Of a DNA stretch of 64,000 nucleotides, positions 37,002-47,400 are shown piece by piece (within the stretch, counting starts at the first letter, position 1; every line of letters begins with the position of its first letter). A program made the position numbers and the translations under genes. The notes below the pieces were generated by a model. It did not search any database. It was not told the DNA's origin and saw only the letters and a list, made by a program, of their open reading frames with translations. The stretch lies in contig OV050030.1 in NCBI GenBank assembly GCA_920105625.2, forward strand, positions 70,159,611 to 70,223,610, read 5' to 3'. Origin of the DNA: Clusia tigrina. Its lineage: Eukaryota > Arthropoda > Insecta > Diptera > Clusiidae.

Positions 37002-37697
37002 GTACACTCTGCTACACCGTGAGCCGCCCCCGAACCGGAGCATAAGAGCCCCACCACGCACGATGCCGCCTCGAGGCAGACGACCATCCAACGGGCGCAA
37101 CGCAGCAACCACGTCGGCTCAACCTGCTACACCATCCTCCGCCCACGCTGCACAGGTGGTACCCGCTACAGTCCAGGGACGATCCGGTCCATATCGAGCC
37201 CGAGGTCGGCTACCCAAGCGCGTGCTTTTAGGTACCGCCATTATTCACATCTGGTATCAGGGAGTCAATTACATGGCCCGGGCATTGATCGACTCTGGGT
37301 CGGAAGAGTCCTTTATCTCAGACCAGCTCCAACGACGCCTGCGACTCCCTACATGTACCGTGCATGCCCAAGTGTCCGAGGTAAGCAATGTAGTGGGCGC
37401 TAGCGTGACGAAAGCGTGCGACCTAATGATAGGGTCACCTCTCGACAGCACTGTGCGTCTCCCGTTGTCAGCATTAGTACTGACCACATTAACCAGCGAA
37501 TTACCCCGACTAGGGGGTATCCACTCAACAGTATCACCAATTGGCCGGCTTACAACCGGCTGATCCAAACCTTCCAAACTCTTCACATGTCGACATTTTG
37601 ATTTATATCCGATGGTGTTGCTTGATGGATTGAAACGTGCCATTATTGGTTCGTTAATTGCGCAGGAAACTATATTTGAGTGGATTAAACAGGACCC
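37002..37697 (+). pseudogene. pol: BEL-C protease (DUF1758-like)
   Basis: The open frame 37063-37563 begins with a basic, low-complexity linker, then VLLGTAIIHIWYQG, MARALIDSGSEESFISDQL (DSGS active site intact) and VVGASVTKACDLMIGSP. The rest of the domain continues out of frame to about 37690 (LDGLKRAIIG-like). It is the retropepsin of a BEL/Pao polyprotein. The upstream gag C-terminus is missing at the junction with errantivirus B. Confidence 0.85.
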
Positions 37698-38699
37698 ATG
37701 CCTGAGACCTCGACACAGACATTTTATGCGAGGGTACAAATTGAGACCGGCCAACCGGTCGAAGAGCTCCTGCAGAGATTCTGGGAGGTAGAGGAGCCAC
37801 CTCAGGAGAAACGGTTATCGCCCGGTGACCAAGCTTGCCTGGACTTGTACACCCGGACCACTTATAGAGAACCTTCTGGGCGATATGTAGTGGAACTACC
37901 GTTCAAACCAAGGCACCAGCCTGAAGAGTCTCTTGGGGCTTCTCGGCACATTGCGCTTAAGCAGTTCTAACGCAATGAAAGCAGATTGCTTCGTAACCCC
38001 GAGCAGAACCATCAATATGATTCCGTGGTGCAGGAGTACTTAACTCTCGATCATTTGTTCAAAGTCCCGCCTCCGCCTTCAGGCGCTCTCGCTCATTACT
38101 ATTTGCCTCATCATGCGGTAATAAAATCCGAGAGTACGTCCACCAAGTTGCGGGTTATGTTCAACGCATCTGAAGCAACCACTAGTACCCTCAGCTTGAA
38201 CGATGTCCTATACACGGGACCCACCCTGCAGGCTAACTTGACACAACTTATCGTGCGATGGCGAATATTTCAGTTCGTATTTAATGGGGATCTGCAAAAG
38301 ATGTATCGGCAGATTAGAGTAGCTCCAAAGCACATCCCGTACCAGCGAATTATTTTTAGGGCCTCTCCTGCAGCGCCAGTGTCCGACTACGAATTACAAA
38401 CTGTTACCTTCGGAGTCAACTGTGCACCCTACTTAGCGATTAGGACAGTAGAACTGCTCGCGACGGACGTCGAAGAGGACCTACCATTGGCAGCCCAGGT
38501 ATTACGTGAATGCATGTATGTGGACGACGCCTTGGTCGGCACACATGATGTAAACGTGGCGATACAGACTCGAGATGAATTGATCCGTGCACTGGACTCT
38601 GCCGGCTTTTCCATGCGGAAGTGGACAGCTAACACGGAAGCCATTCACTCCCCTCTGCCTCCGGATCACTTGCTCCGAAGCTGGATGAAGCCAGTCTAA
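37698..38699 (+). pseudogene. pol: BEL-C linker and reverse transcriptase
   Basis: 37698-37970 carries LLQRFWEVEEPP and GRYVVELPFKP, the protease-RT linker. A TAA at 37968-37970 separates it from 37986-38699, with YLPHHAVIKSESTSTKLRVMFNASE, LNDVLYTGPTLQANL, GDLQKMYRQIRV, VTFGVNCAPYLAIRTV and CMYVDDALVG (catalytic YVDD). The RT motifs look intact. One nonsense codon and a later shift disable the polyprotein. Confidence 0.9.
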
Positions 38700-39340
38700 C
38701 CAAGACATTAGGAATTCGGTGGAGCGTAAAGGCTGACCATTTCTACTTTCACCTTCAGCCCATTTGCTTCGACCCACGAGCCACCAAACACAAGGTGTTA
38801 TCGATTATAGCCCAACTTTTTGATCCAGCAGGATGGCTGGCACCCGTTGTGATCGTGGCCAATATCTTGATGCAACAGATTTGGGGGGACAAAACTGACT
38901 GGGACGAATCACTGACCCTCGCCTCCTCCAGGCGTTGGGGGGAATTCTTAGGGGCATATGACGACATCTCACAGATCCGTATTCTCCGTTCGGTGGGGTC
39001 ATCACCGGATGTAGATATCCAGTTCCATGCGTTTTGCGACGCTTCGCAAGCGACATACGCCGCCGCGCTGTATGTGCGATTCCAGTGCGGCGATACGGTC
39101 ACGTCCCACTTGTAAGTGGCTAAATCGCGGATGGCACCTCTTAAGACGTTGTCCTTACCCCGCTTAGAACTCTGTGGCGCGGTATTGTTATCCGAGCTGG
39201 TAGCAGCACTTCGAATAAAGGTGGGAATCACATCCGGCAACTTGTTCTGTTGGACGGACTCGACAATAATATTAGCTTGGCTCCATAAATCCCCTCATAC
39301 ATGGAAAACCTTCGTAGCTAATCGACTTCTCTACTCACCT
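38700..39340 (+). pseudogene. pol: BEL-C RNase H
   Basis: 38795-39115 contains the connection IIAQLFDPAGWLAPVVIVANIL and HAFCDASQATYAAALYV (first acidic residue). A TAA at 39113-39115 is followed in the same frame by LPRLELCGAVLLSELV (Glu) and FCWTDSTIILAWL (Asp). This is a complete BEL-type RNase H apart from the nonsense codon and the frame change at its start and end. Confidence 0.87.
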
Positions 39341-40446
39341 TGAACCCAATCTTTCATTCAGATGGGTCGATTCGAGTGAACGGACGCCTAGCGCATTCCG
39401 CTCAAATCCCATTCTCCGAACGACACCCACAAATTGTGCCCTATCACGGACAGTTTACGCGACTGATAGTTGAGTTCATCCATCAAATCTCGTCGCATGG
39501 GGGAAATCAGCTCATGCTTCGGCTCCTCCGAACCCAATACTGGGTTCCACGCGCGAAGGTTCTAGTCAAGGGCACCATTTTATGGTATAAAACTTCTCTG
39601 GTCGAGAAGAAACGCAAATTGAGCCAAATCTAGGGGCCCTTGACCCCGGAACGCACCACCCTGTCTCGTCCTTTCAGCACCGCGGGGATTGACTTTGCAG
39701 GTCCTTTTGAAATTAAAATATTTCAAGGGCGGGGTATAATATAACAAAAGGCTACGTGTGCATCTTTGTGTGTTTCGCCACCAAGGCCGCCCATTTAGAA
39801 GCGACCACAGATTTAACTACCCAGGCCTTTTTAGCCGCCCTGTCTAGATTCATTGGGCGACGGGGGTGTCGGGCTACTATCTATTCCGACAATGGGAAGA
39901 ATTTTGTGTGGGCAGAAAAGGTAATCCGCGTGGAATTCGCACGCGTAATTCGAGAGGCCAAGGACCAGGCAACCACTCAGCACTGCTTTCACCAATTGAA
40001 GTGGCATTTTATCCCTCCAAACGTCCCACACATGGGAGGACTGTGGGAAGATGCAGTCAAAAGCTTCACGCACCAATTTAAACGGATGGGTGGGCAGATC
40101 CGGTACATGTATGAGGAGTTGGCGACGGTATTAGCTCATGTCGAGGTATGTCTGAACTCTCGACCGATTAGCGCACTCAATGAAGAACCCGACGACCTCC
40201 AGCCACTTACCCCAGAGCACCTTCTTGTACGGGGACCACTTCTCGCACCAGTCGTCTCGGAGGAGACCACCCCTTTTCTTTTCATTCTTAATCGATGGCG
40301 TTGGGTTCAAGTTCTCTCCCAACAGTTCTCAGTACGCTGGAAACATGAGTATCTTCTGGAGTGTCAGCGCAGGACAAAGTGGAAGACCATCCAAGAAACT
40401 GCAGCGAAAGGAGATCTGGTGGTATTGCAGGATGACCACGTTCCAC
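39340..40446 (+). pseudogene. pol: BEL-C integrase, interrupted by the composite provirus
   Basis: 39340-39633 has the N-terminal part (GSIRVNGRLAHSAQIPFSERHPQIV, ISSHGGNQLMLRLLRTQYWV). The core includes IDFAGPF (about 39689), FVCFATKAAHLEAT, IYSDNGKNFV and HMGGLWEDAVKSF, giving the D, D and E positions. CLNSRPISAL and LTPEHLLVRGPL follow. The frame runs to 40446, where the provirus LTR begins. The C-terminal domain continues at 62936, in phase after one target-duplication copy. Confidence 0.9.
40443..40446. other. Target-site duplication (CCAC), left copy
   Basis: CCAC directly before TGTTGTGAG. The same four bases follow the right-hand LTR end at 62932-62935. Four base pairs is the size made by gypsy-type integrases. 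Confidence 0.9.
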
Positions 40447-40923
40447 TGTTGTGAGTTAGAATCAAGCTACTTACGCGTAGTTGACTCACAGCACCGGCTC
40501 CTATTAAATTCATTAAGAACGCACATATTTTTAGGGTGCAAATATTGTAAATGAACAGTATTTATGTATTAATTATGATGTAAACTTCTAGGGTGTTACA
40601 GTTCCGCAGTCAAGCTGACGAGGGGCATTTAGAATGCACCGACGACATTTTACTTTCAGTAGGTCAGTTGGCTTGAGCCACTGACACCAAATAACAATTG
40701 CGTAACTGGAACACCAGAAAAGTGAAGACGTAGACTGTAATGTTTATTTGTAAATAGTATATAAGAACTAGCATTTTAAGAATAAAGCTCTCTTGTGTTT
40801 TTAAAACTGAAAGGTGAAAAGTGTTTGTACTTTACGTTAGGGTTCTTGATTTGCAGCCACGCGCCCGGAAGAACTGCGACAGGACGTCGCTCTCGCCGAC
40901 AAGCAGACACGAGGACCCCAACA
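40447..40923 (+). repeat. 5' LTR of the composite provirus (477 bp, subfamily 1)
   Basis: TG...CA ends. It contains a terminal palindrome (GTGAGT...CTAC...GTAG...ACTCAC, about 40451-40489), a TATATAA box at 40758-40764 and an AATAAA signal at 40781-40786. It matches 62455-62931 with the same length, and I found one difference (C at 40865 against T at 62873). This implies recent integration. Confidence 0.95.
40758..40764 (+). promoter_or_regulatory. LTR TATA box
   Basis: TATATAA within AATAGTATATAAG, conserved in all LTR subfamilies here. An AATAAA lies 17 bp further on, so initiation and polyadenylation signals sit close together in a short R region. Confidence 0.7.
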
Positions 40924-40941
40924 TTTTGGCGCAGCCGGTAG
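40924..40941 (+). other. Primer-binding site (tRNA-Ser type)
   Basis: TTTTGGCGCAGCCGGTAGG follows the LTR. TGGCGCAGYCGGTAGG is the form used by 17.6/297-like errantiviruses. A TT spacer separates it from the LTR CA. Confidence 0.85.
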
Positions 40942-42063
40942 GATCCAACGTCGAGTGCCAGGAAAAGAGCACTCCTACGCGGGAATCCACCAATAGGAAA
41001 CCATAAGGATAACCATCCCAAAGGAGGGCGATGGAGGGAACGAAAATGGTGAGTATGTCTATGGTAGGACATTCTAGTATCTAAGTGAATTTTGTCGACG
41101 ATTCTTCGGTGACCGTGTGGGCGCTTTTGCGCCGGTCATGCAGAAGAAGCAGCATTGGGGCTGATTAGCCGCTGCGGTTAGGTGATAATAGGTCGATTCG
41201 AAAGGAAAATTTTTACTTACGGTCAGGTTGTATAGGGTTGTTCCACTGAGATTAGGCTCATACTTTTTAATACATTTTGTTTCAGCATTCTCGGGGAATG
41301 TGGGACGTGTCTGTTTATTCACGAATTTTGCGTTATTGAATTGCGAACTTGTGTATACCGGTTGGTTTGGTTCGGAAAGAACGTGCCACGGTATAGGGTT
41401 CGTACGGTTATGATAGGGGATTTGTGTTTGTTTGTCGGTAGGGACATTTATACGATTCAATTTATATTGTTTTGAAATCAAAATAAAGATTGATTTAAAT
41501 ATTTGGCATTTTGAGTCTAGGGTATTAGGTGAAGAGGTGCAGACAACATGTGTTGTTGCATTAAAGTTTTTTGTAGTTCGGAAACTACAATTTGCGTAGC
41601 AATGTTGAAGATAACAGCTAAATGCTGCTATTATGTGGCGCATACGTTACGGGTTTATTTTTAAACATGGATTCAAATTTCCGGGAATGAATCAAGACAC
41701 TTTTGCCGGTAAAGCAAATTTCGGTTTTTACAAACATATGGCCTTTTTTATGGATTTTTGGGAGTATTAAGGATGGTGAGAGGAAAACAAGGAGTATTTG
41801 TGAGGAAGTCAAGGACCACTTTGCATTGATGGAAGGACTTAATGGACGCCGGTAGACAGCGGGACTTTGTAATGGAAAACAAGTATAGCAGAATATGTAT
41901 ATAAACATAGAATTTACGGTGGAATGTTTTTTTTTTTAAATAAATTTGTATTTATCAATAAGTAAGATGGAATAAAATATTGGGATAAGTTAATAACAAG
42001 TTTTATCAATTATTGGATTTTTATTTGTAATTGGGATACGACATCTGTTCTGGCATTTGGGAT
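40942..42063 (+). other. Leader of the composite provirus
   Basis: About 1.1 kb, long for an errantivirus leader. It contains the ATG|GTGAGT splice-donor candidate (41046-41054), two hairpins conserved with errantivirus B (41545-41554 AACA/TGTT; TTGTAGTT-CGGA-AACTACAA, 41571-41590) and a T-rich stretch before gag. A 13-codon upstream ORF starts at 41046. An antisense open frame (41074-41643) shows no recognisable domain. Confidence 0.7.
41046..41054 (+). promoter_or_regulatory. Candidate splice donor with start codon for env mRNA
   Basis: AAAATG|GTGAGT fits the donor consensus and recurs in errantivirus B (ATAATG|GTGAGT at 25535). Joined to the acceptor at 49844/49845, this ATG would be in frame with env. 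Insect errantiviruses are known to make env from a spliced RNA. Confidence 0.6.
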
Positions 42064-44355
42064 ATGACGAAGGAAGCGCAAGGATTACTGCTGAGACAGG
42101 AACAAATTGGCGAAACGATTGAAAAGCTGGTCCGTAACTTTAAGAAAGACGGCAAGTTACGTAAGGACAACGTGTATTATCGCAAGCGAATAACACAGTT
42201 GCAAGATCTGGGGAGAGAGTTCAACAATAATCACGGACTGTTGTTACCTCACGCAGTTGAGTACGGCAAGGGAAAATATTTTGCGGAAAAATACGCAGAC
42301 TACATAAATAGTCTGGTCAACGAATGGGCAGATACATCTAGTTCTGAATTAGAAGGACTAGGGCAACAAACAGTGAGTTTGGTTTCGCCAGACGAGGAAA
42401 TAAGGAACAGATTAAAATCAATACAGTCAGAGGTGAAACTGTTTACTGGGAAAATAGTTGACCAGTTCGAAGCAAGTACAAGCAGGGAAGAAGCTCAGGA
42501 ATTGTGGAAGCAGGCGAATGCCGGAGGGGCTGTGTCACCATTAGAAGTAGCGGATCAAGCCTTTACGGCAATCCAAAGAAGAACAGTAGAAAAGTTATTC
42601 AGTTTTCATAAGAAAACAGAAGATTTGAGAGCACAAAAAGAGTATCTTGAGAAGAAGGTAAAGGAACTTTCTCAGAGATTGTCGGAAACAGAGGAAGCAG
42701 CAACGCTGTTGGAAAAGGAGTGTGCAGGATTGAAAAGAGGACGGGCGACCAATAGCAACCCACATAGAAAGGAGAGATCAAAATCAGCATCAGCTGGATT
42801 CACACAGACAGTGTTGACATTGCCTCCTGAAGTTCGCTGGCCGGAGTATTTAACTCCGGAAGGGATAGGTCGTGTGGTAAAGCCTAGATTAGTACTGACT
42901 GGAGAAAGTGAAGCGGGATTTTTATTTGACGCGTCGGAAATCGGTGTCGAGCCATTTACTCCAGAACGTCCGGTAACTAATAAAAATAAGGGGTATACGC
43001 CAAAAGAGCCAGAAGCAATAACGGTACAGGACAGGCCTAATACTGTGGACAGTATTTCGCCTGTACGAACAAACGATCGAAGACTAATTAGTTTGAGTCC
43101 GTCATTGGTCAATTACCTCTCAGATCCGGGAGAAGTGAATCTAGGAACGAACCACAAAGATAGCACTCAAGTTTTACCGGTCATAAGTAAAACAAATAGA
43201 AGTAAAATGGGCATTCTGGAAGTAGCTCATGCAGTGGAGAAGCTGGTGCCCATGTTCTCAGGGGTCGAGTTGTATGATCTGAGAACTGAGATACGGCGCT
43301 TCAAAGAAGGTTGTGAGTTGGCGCAACAGAGTCTTCCGGGAGCAGAAGGGGAACACTTGATAAGATGTATAAGACAAAGGACCACAGGTGATGCGTTTGA
43401 TTTACTAGCGCATAGCTCAGTAAGCACCCTGCCGGAGTTGTACGCACTTCTAGATCGAACATATTTGAAACAAAAGTCGTACGACTGTCTTGTACGGGAA
43501 AGACAGGGATCAACTCAGAAACCAGGGGAGGAATTGAGAGCCTGGGGACGAAGGATCCAGTCTCTGGGGAACGCTGCTGGGACAGAAGCTAACAGGCAGT
43601 TTCCAGGAAATGTCGCAGCATATAAGGCTCAAGTAGAACGAGCCATGATTTCTGTGTTTAAGGCAGGTCTGATAAATAGGGACTTGGCGAATTATACTCT
43701 CAATCTCACGCAGAGGAGTATGGCAGAATTAGTCGAAGCGGTTTCTTCCGCCGAAGAAGCAATCCAACAGCGAGCGACAACAGGTGGAATCTGTTGGAAT
43801 AATGCTCCTGCAGAGGTAGGACCGGTACAGCAGCGGAACCCAAGGGGAATCGGCAGATTTTCCCTACCGCAACAAAGAGAACAAGGTTGCCTAGTCGAGA
43901 GTTTCCAGCCGAGGAAGCCCATTTGTTCATTCTGCCAAAAGTCGGGACATACAAGGGATGAATGCATTACACGTAAGAATACGCCTTATTGTATGGAGTG
44001 CCAAGCATATGGTCATGAGGCAAGTAGACAGTGCCGAATGGATATTAAATGGGATCAAAATGAAAGGCAGCCGGGTACGAGGCGCCCAGATCCAACCTTA
44101 AGGGACAGCAGGGGTAGTGGTCCTCGAGTCAACTCAACGGAAGGAATTAACCAAGGAAGAAATCCTTTCAACACGGGGAATGGTCAGCAGCGACCAGATT
44201 GGAATTCTAGAGGTGGACAAAGGTTAGGCAACACCCAACAGGGGTTGAAATGCTTCTCATGTGGACGGATGGGACATCGAGCTGCAGAATGCAGGGATAG
44301 ACAGTTCCAACAGAGAAACCAGGGAAACTTCCAGCGGCCCAGTCGAGGCCAATAG
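42064..44355 (+). CDS. gag: Gag polyprotein of the composite provirus
   Basis: A 763-codon open frame; the first ATG is at 42064, although the frame is open from 42031. It opens with a helical charged region (EQIGETIEKLVRNFKKDGKL), has a predicted coiled coil around residues 185-225 (KKTEDLRAQKEYLEKKVKEL) and a capsid-like region at about 400-560. The nucleocapsid has CCHC knuckles CSFCQKSGHTRDEC and CFSCGRMGHRAAEC plus a variant CMECQAYGHEASRQC. Gag assembles the particle and binds RNA. No internal stop is present. A slippery heptamer lies 25 nt before its stop, so Pol is probably made by -1 frameshifting. Confidence 0.9.
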   Translation: MTKEAQGLLLRQEQIGETIEKLVRNFKKDGKLRKDNVYYRKRITQLQDLGREFNNNHGLLLPHAVEYGKGKYFAEKYADYINSLVNEWADTSSSELEGLGQQTVSLVSPDEEIRNRLKSIQSEVKLFTGKIVDQFEASTSREEAQELWKQANAGGAVSPLEVADQAFTAIQRRTVEKLFSFHKKTEDLRAQKEYLEKKVKELSQRLSETEEAATLLEKECAGLKRGRATNSNPHRKERSKSASAGFTQTVLTLPPEVRWPEYLTPEGIGRVVKPRLVLTGESEAGFLFDASEIGVEPFTPERPVTNKNKGYTPKEPEAITVQDRPNTVDSISPVRTNDRRLISLSPSLVNYLSDPGEVNLGTNHKDSTQVLPVISKTNRSKMGILEVAHAVEKLVPMFSGVELYDLRTEIRRFKEGCELAQQSLPGAEGEHLIRCIRQRTTGDAFDLLAHSSVSTLPELYALLDRTYLKQKSYDCLVRERQGSTQKPGEELRAWGRRIQSLGNAAGTEANRQFPGNVAAYKAQVERAMISVFKAGLINRDLANYTLNLTQRSMAELVEAVSSAEEAIQQRATTGGICWNNAPAEVGPVQQRNPRGIGRFSLPQQREQGCLVESFQPRKPICSFCQKSGHTRDECITRKNTPYCMECQAYGHEASRQCRMDIKWDQNERQPGTRRPDPTLRDSRGSGPRVNSTEGINQGRNPFNTGNGQQRPDWNSRGGQRLGNTQQGLKCFSCGRMGHRAAECRDRQFQQRNQGNFQRPSRGQ
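44322..44328 (+). promoter_or_regulatory. -1 frameshift heptamer GGGAAAC
   Basis: In the gag frame it reads G GGA AAC, the exact X XXY YYZ phase, and the pol frame is open from 44301 to beyond the gag stop (55-nt overlap). GGGAAAC is an established retroviral slippery heptamer. A downstream stem or pseudoknot was not modelled. Confidence 0.75.
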
Positions 44356-44402
44356 ACTGGAAAGCCAAAAGTAAGGAAGTAACAGTTAGGCCGAAGGTAC
44401 GT

Positions 44403-47400
44403 GTGACTGGTAATGTAGGAAGTACAGTCCAGGAAAAGGAGGAGCAAGAGGCTCTCCAATACCACGTACCAAGTAACGTAAGCACAATGGTTCAAGTTAC
44501 GGAGGAGCAAGAGTCTCTCCGGGAGAGAATTTTGGATTGCGCATTAATTTGGGTAACTGTAGTGGTTCTAGTACTTAGATTAAGTTTCAATAAGATTAGA
44601 GAGTATAGGCCAATCGCCGCGTACGTAGTACGAGGATGTATAGTTAAGGTTTTAGCGGTAATTTTGAGAGAGTGTAGGATTGTAAGGGATAACTGTGGTG
44701 CTTGGAGGAGAAAATTGGAAGAGCTAGGAAGTAGATACGCGTCCATTTTGGAGTCAAAAGGGCGTTGTTTCGTTGTGAGCAGGGTAGGGGATGCTTTCAT
44801 CGAGATACCTTGCAAGGAGGCAGCTAGTGGAAAGCTAGTGCTTTTGGTAGATTCAGGGGCGGATACTAGCCTCGTAAAATCTAGTGTTTTACGTAAAGGA
44901 CTAGTTATTAACCCAAAAGATGTAAGAACGCTTAATGGAGCGTTCGGAGGTTGCATCAGAACACTGGGGTCACTTAAAATAGGGCACAGTAAAGTTAAGG
45001 AAATGAGTTTTAGAGTGCACGCAGTTGAATTGGATAGGGAAGGTATCCCGGCCGATGGGATAATTGGCCGCGATAATCTCTGGGGCCGCACCATACTGGA
45101 TGCGCTGGAGAAACAGTTATCATTTTATGATGATAATAAGAATAGAATCCTTACTCTCCCATTGAAGTCATGGCAGGAAGGAACCGTGAATAGGGTTAAG
45201 AATTGTATGGAGGTAGTGAACGCAAGGTCAACCAGAGTAGTTTCTATTCGTGTAAACACGAAACTTAGGACTGTTGTTTTGCACAAGCAGCAACTAGCGG
45301 ACGGCGTATATATGGGAGAGGCCATAACGCACGTTAATAAGGGTAGAGTGTACGCTTGCGTGCTCAATGCATCGGAAAAGGACTACCTGATGGAGGAGGA
45401 TTTTAGGCCCAAGTTCACTAGCTATGATAATTTTAAGGAACCGAATTATAGATCGGTGAATCAGATTAAGCAGGTAGATATAAGAAAAAGAATGGAGAGG
45501 GTGCTAGAATCACTAAAGTTAGACCCAAGCGCAAATTCAGAAGAGAAGGCATCAATAGAAGCCATTTGTATGTCATTCCATGACATATTTTTGCTGGAAG
45601 GAGACCAGCTAACATATACACCAGAGGTAGAGCATGAAATACCTACTAGAGTGGATCAAGCGCCAATTAACCAGAAGCAATACAGATTGCCGCAAGCTCA
45701 CAAAGATGAGGTAAATAGGCAAGTGGAAGGAATGTTAAAGGATAACATTATTTCACCGAGTATCTCGCCTTGGAACTCACCAATAATTTTGGTACCAAAG
45801 AAGGGAGGTGCGCAGGGTCAGAAGAAGTGGAGAATGGTCGTTGATTTTAGGAAATTGAACGACGCCACTATCAAGCAGGTGTTCCCGATACCAAGGATAG
45901 AAGAGATTCTGGATCAATTGGGACACAGTAGATATTTTTCTACACTTGATTTAGCGAGTGGCTACCACCAAGTTCTGGTGGATACCCAAGATAAGCAGAA
46001 AACCGCGTTCAGCACCGGTTTAGGCCATTACGAGTTCAATAGAATGCCGTTTGGATTAACAGGAGCACCGGCTACCTTCCAACGGCTAATGAACCATGTG
46101 CTAACAGGCTTACAAGGGTTAGATTGTTTTGTGTATCTCGATGATATTGTAATTTATGGGAAGAACTTGCAGCAGCATTCGCAACGCTTGCGCAAGGTGC
46201 TCCAGAAATTACGAGAACACAACTTGAAATTGAACACGGAGAAGTGTCAATTTTTGCGAAGAGAGGTGGTTTATTTAGGCCATCGTTGCTCAAAAGCAGG
46301 AGCACTGCCTGACCCGCAGAAGGTGGAATGCGTTAGAAATTTAGCGGTTCCAAGAAACAGAAAAGAAGTGCAAGCATTCCTAGGACTAGTGAACTATTAT
46401 AGAAAGTTCGTGGAAGGACTAGCCGGAATTGCGTTGCCAATTAACAAGTTGCTACGAAAAGAAGCAAAGTTCGAATGGACAGAAAGATGTCAGCAAGCAT
46501 TCGAGAGGCTAAAAGAAATAATTAGCTCGCCACCAATTTTGGCATACCCCGACTTTGAGCAAACTTTTTTGTTGACCACTGATGCTAGCAATGAAGCATT
46601 AGGGGCAGTATTGTCACAAGGGGAAGTCGGGAATGACCGACCAATAGCATTCGCAAGCAGAGCGCTTAGCGACACGGAGAAGAGATACTCCACAATAGAA
46701 AAGGAATTTCTAGCCATAGTATGGGCTACGAAGAATTTTAGAGCATATTTGCTAGGACGCCCATTTAGGATATATACTGATCACCAGCCGTTAAGAGGCA
46801 TAGCCAATTTGAAAGACCAAACGTCTAGGCTAGCCAGGTTCAGACACAAATTGTCTGAGTATGATTTTGAAATCATATACAAACCTGGGAAAAAGAATCT
46901 GAATGCCGATGCACTCAGCAGAGTACCGCAGGCACAAAAAGTATCAGTAGTACAAACAAGGTCCAAAGCACGGTCAGATAAGGAGAAGGCCGAGAGAATG
47001 CAAAAGGATAAAATTGATGCAACAGGAAATGTTAGCAATGCGGGTGACGTTGCTAATGAACAAAGGGCCAGTAGTGTGGAATGGCTGAAGGATATAAAGG
47101 ATATCCAGGCTGTGTTAAAGGGTTTCCATGATTCACCTCTAGGTGGACACCAGGGATTCTGGAAAACCCATGACAGAATTAGGCGAGTATACGGATGGAA
47201 GGGTATGCTCAAGGACATTAAGAAATATATAAAGAGTTGTCCAAAATGCCAGGCCAACAAAAGCTCAAGGCTGACGAAGATGCCAATGGTGTTAACTGAC
47301 ACACCTAAACAGCCATTTGATAAAGTTTATATGGACATTGTAGGTATTTTACCTGAGACTGTTTCGGGGAATAAATATATTTTGACGTTCCAAGACGATT

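Noticed and set aside
41074..41643. 189-codon antisense frame in the provirus leader
   Set aside because: No start context, promoter or domain seen, and not matched by a long frame at the same place in errantivirus B.
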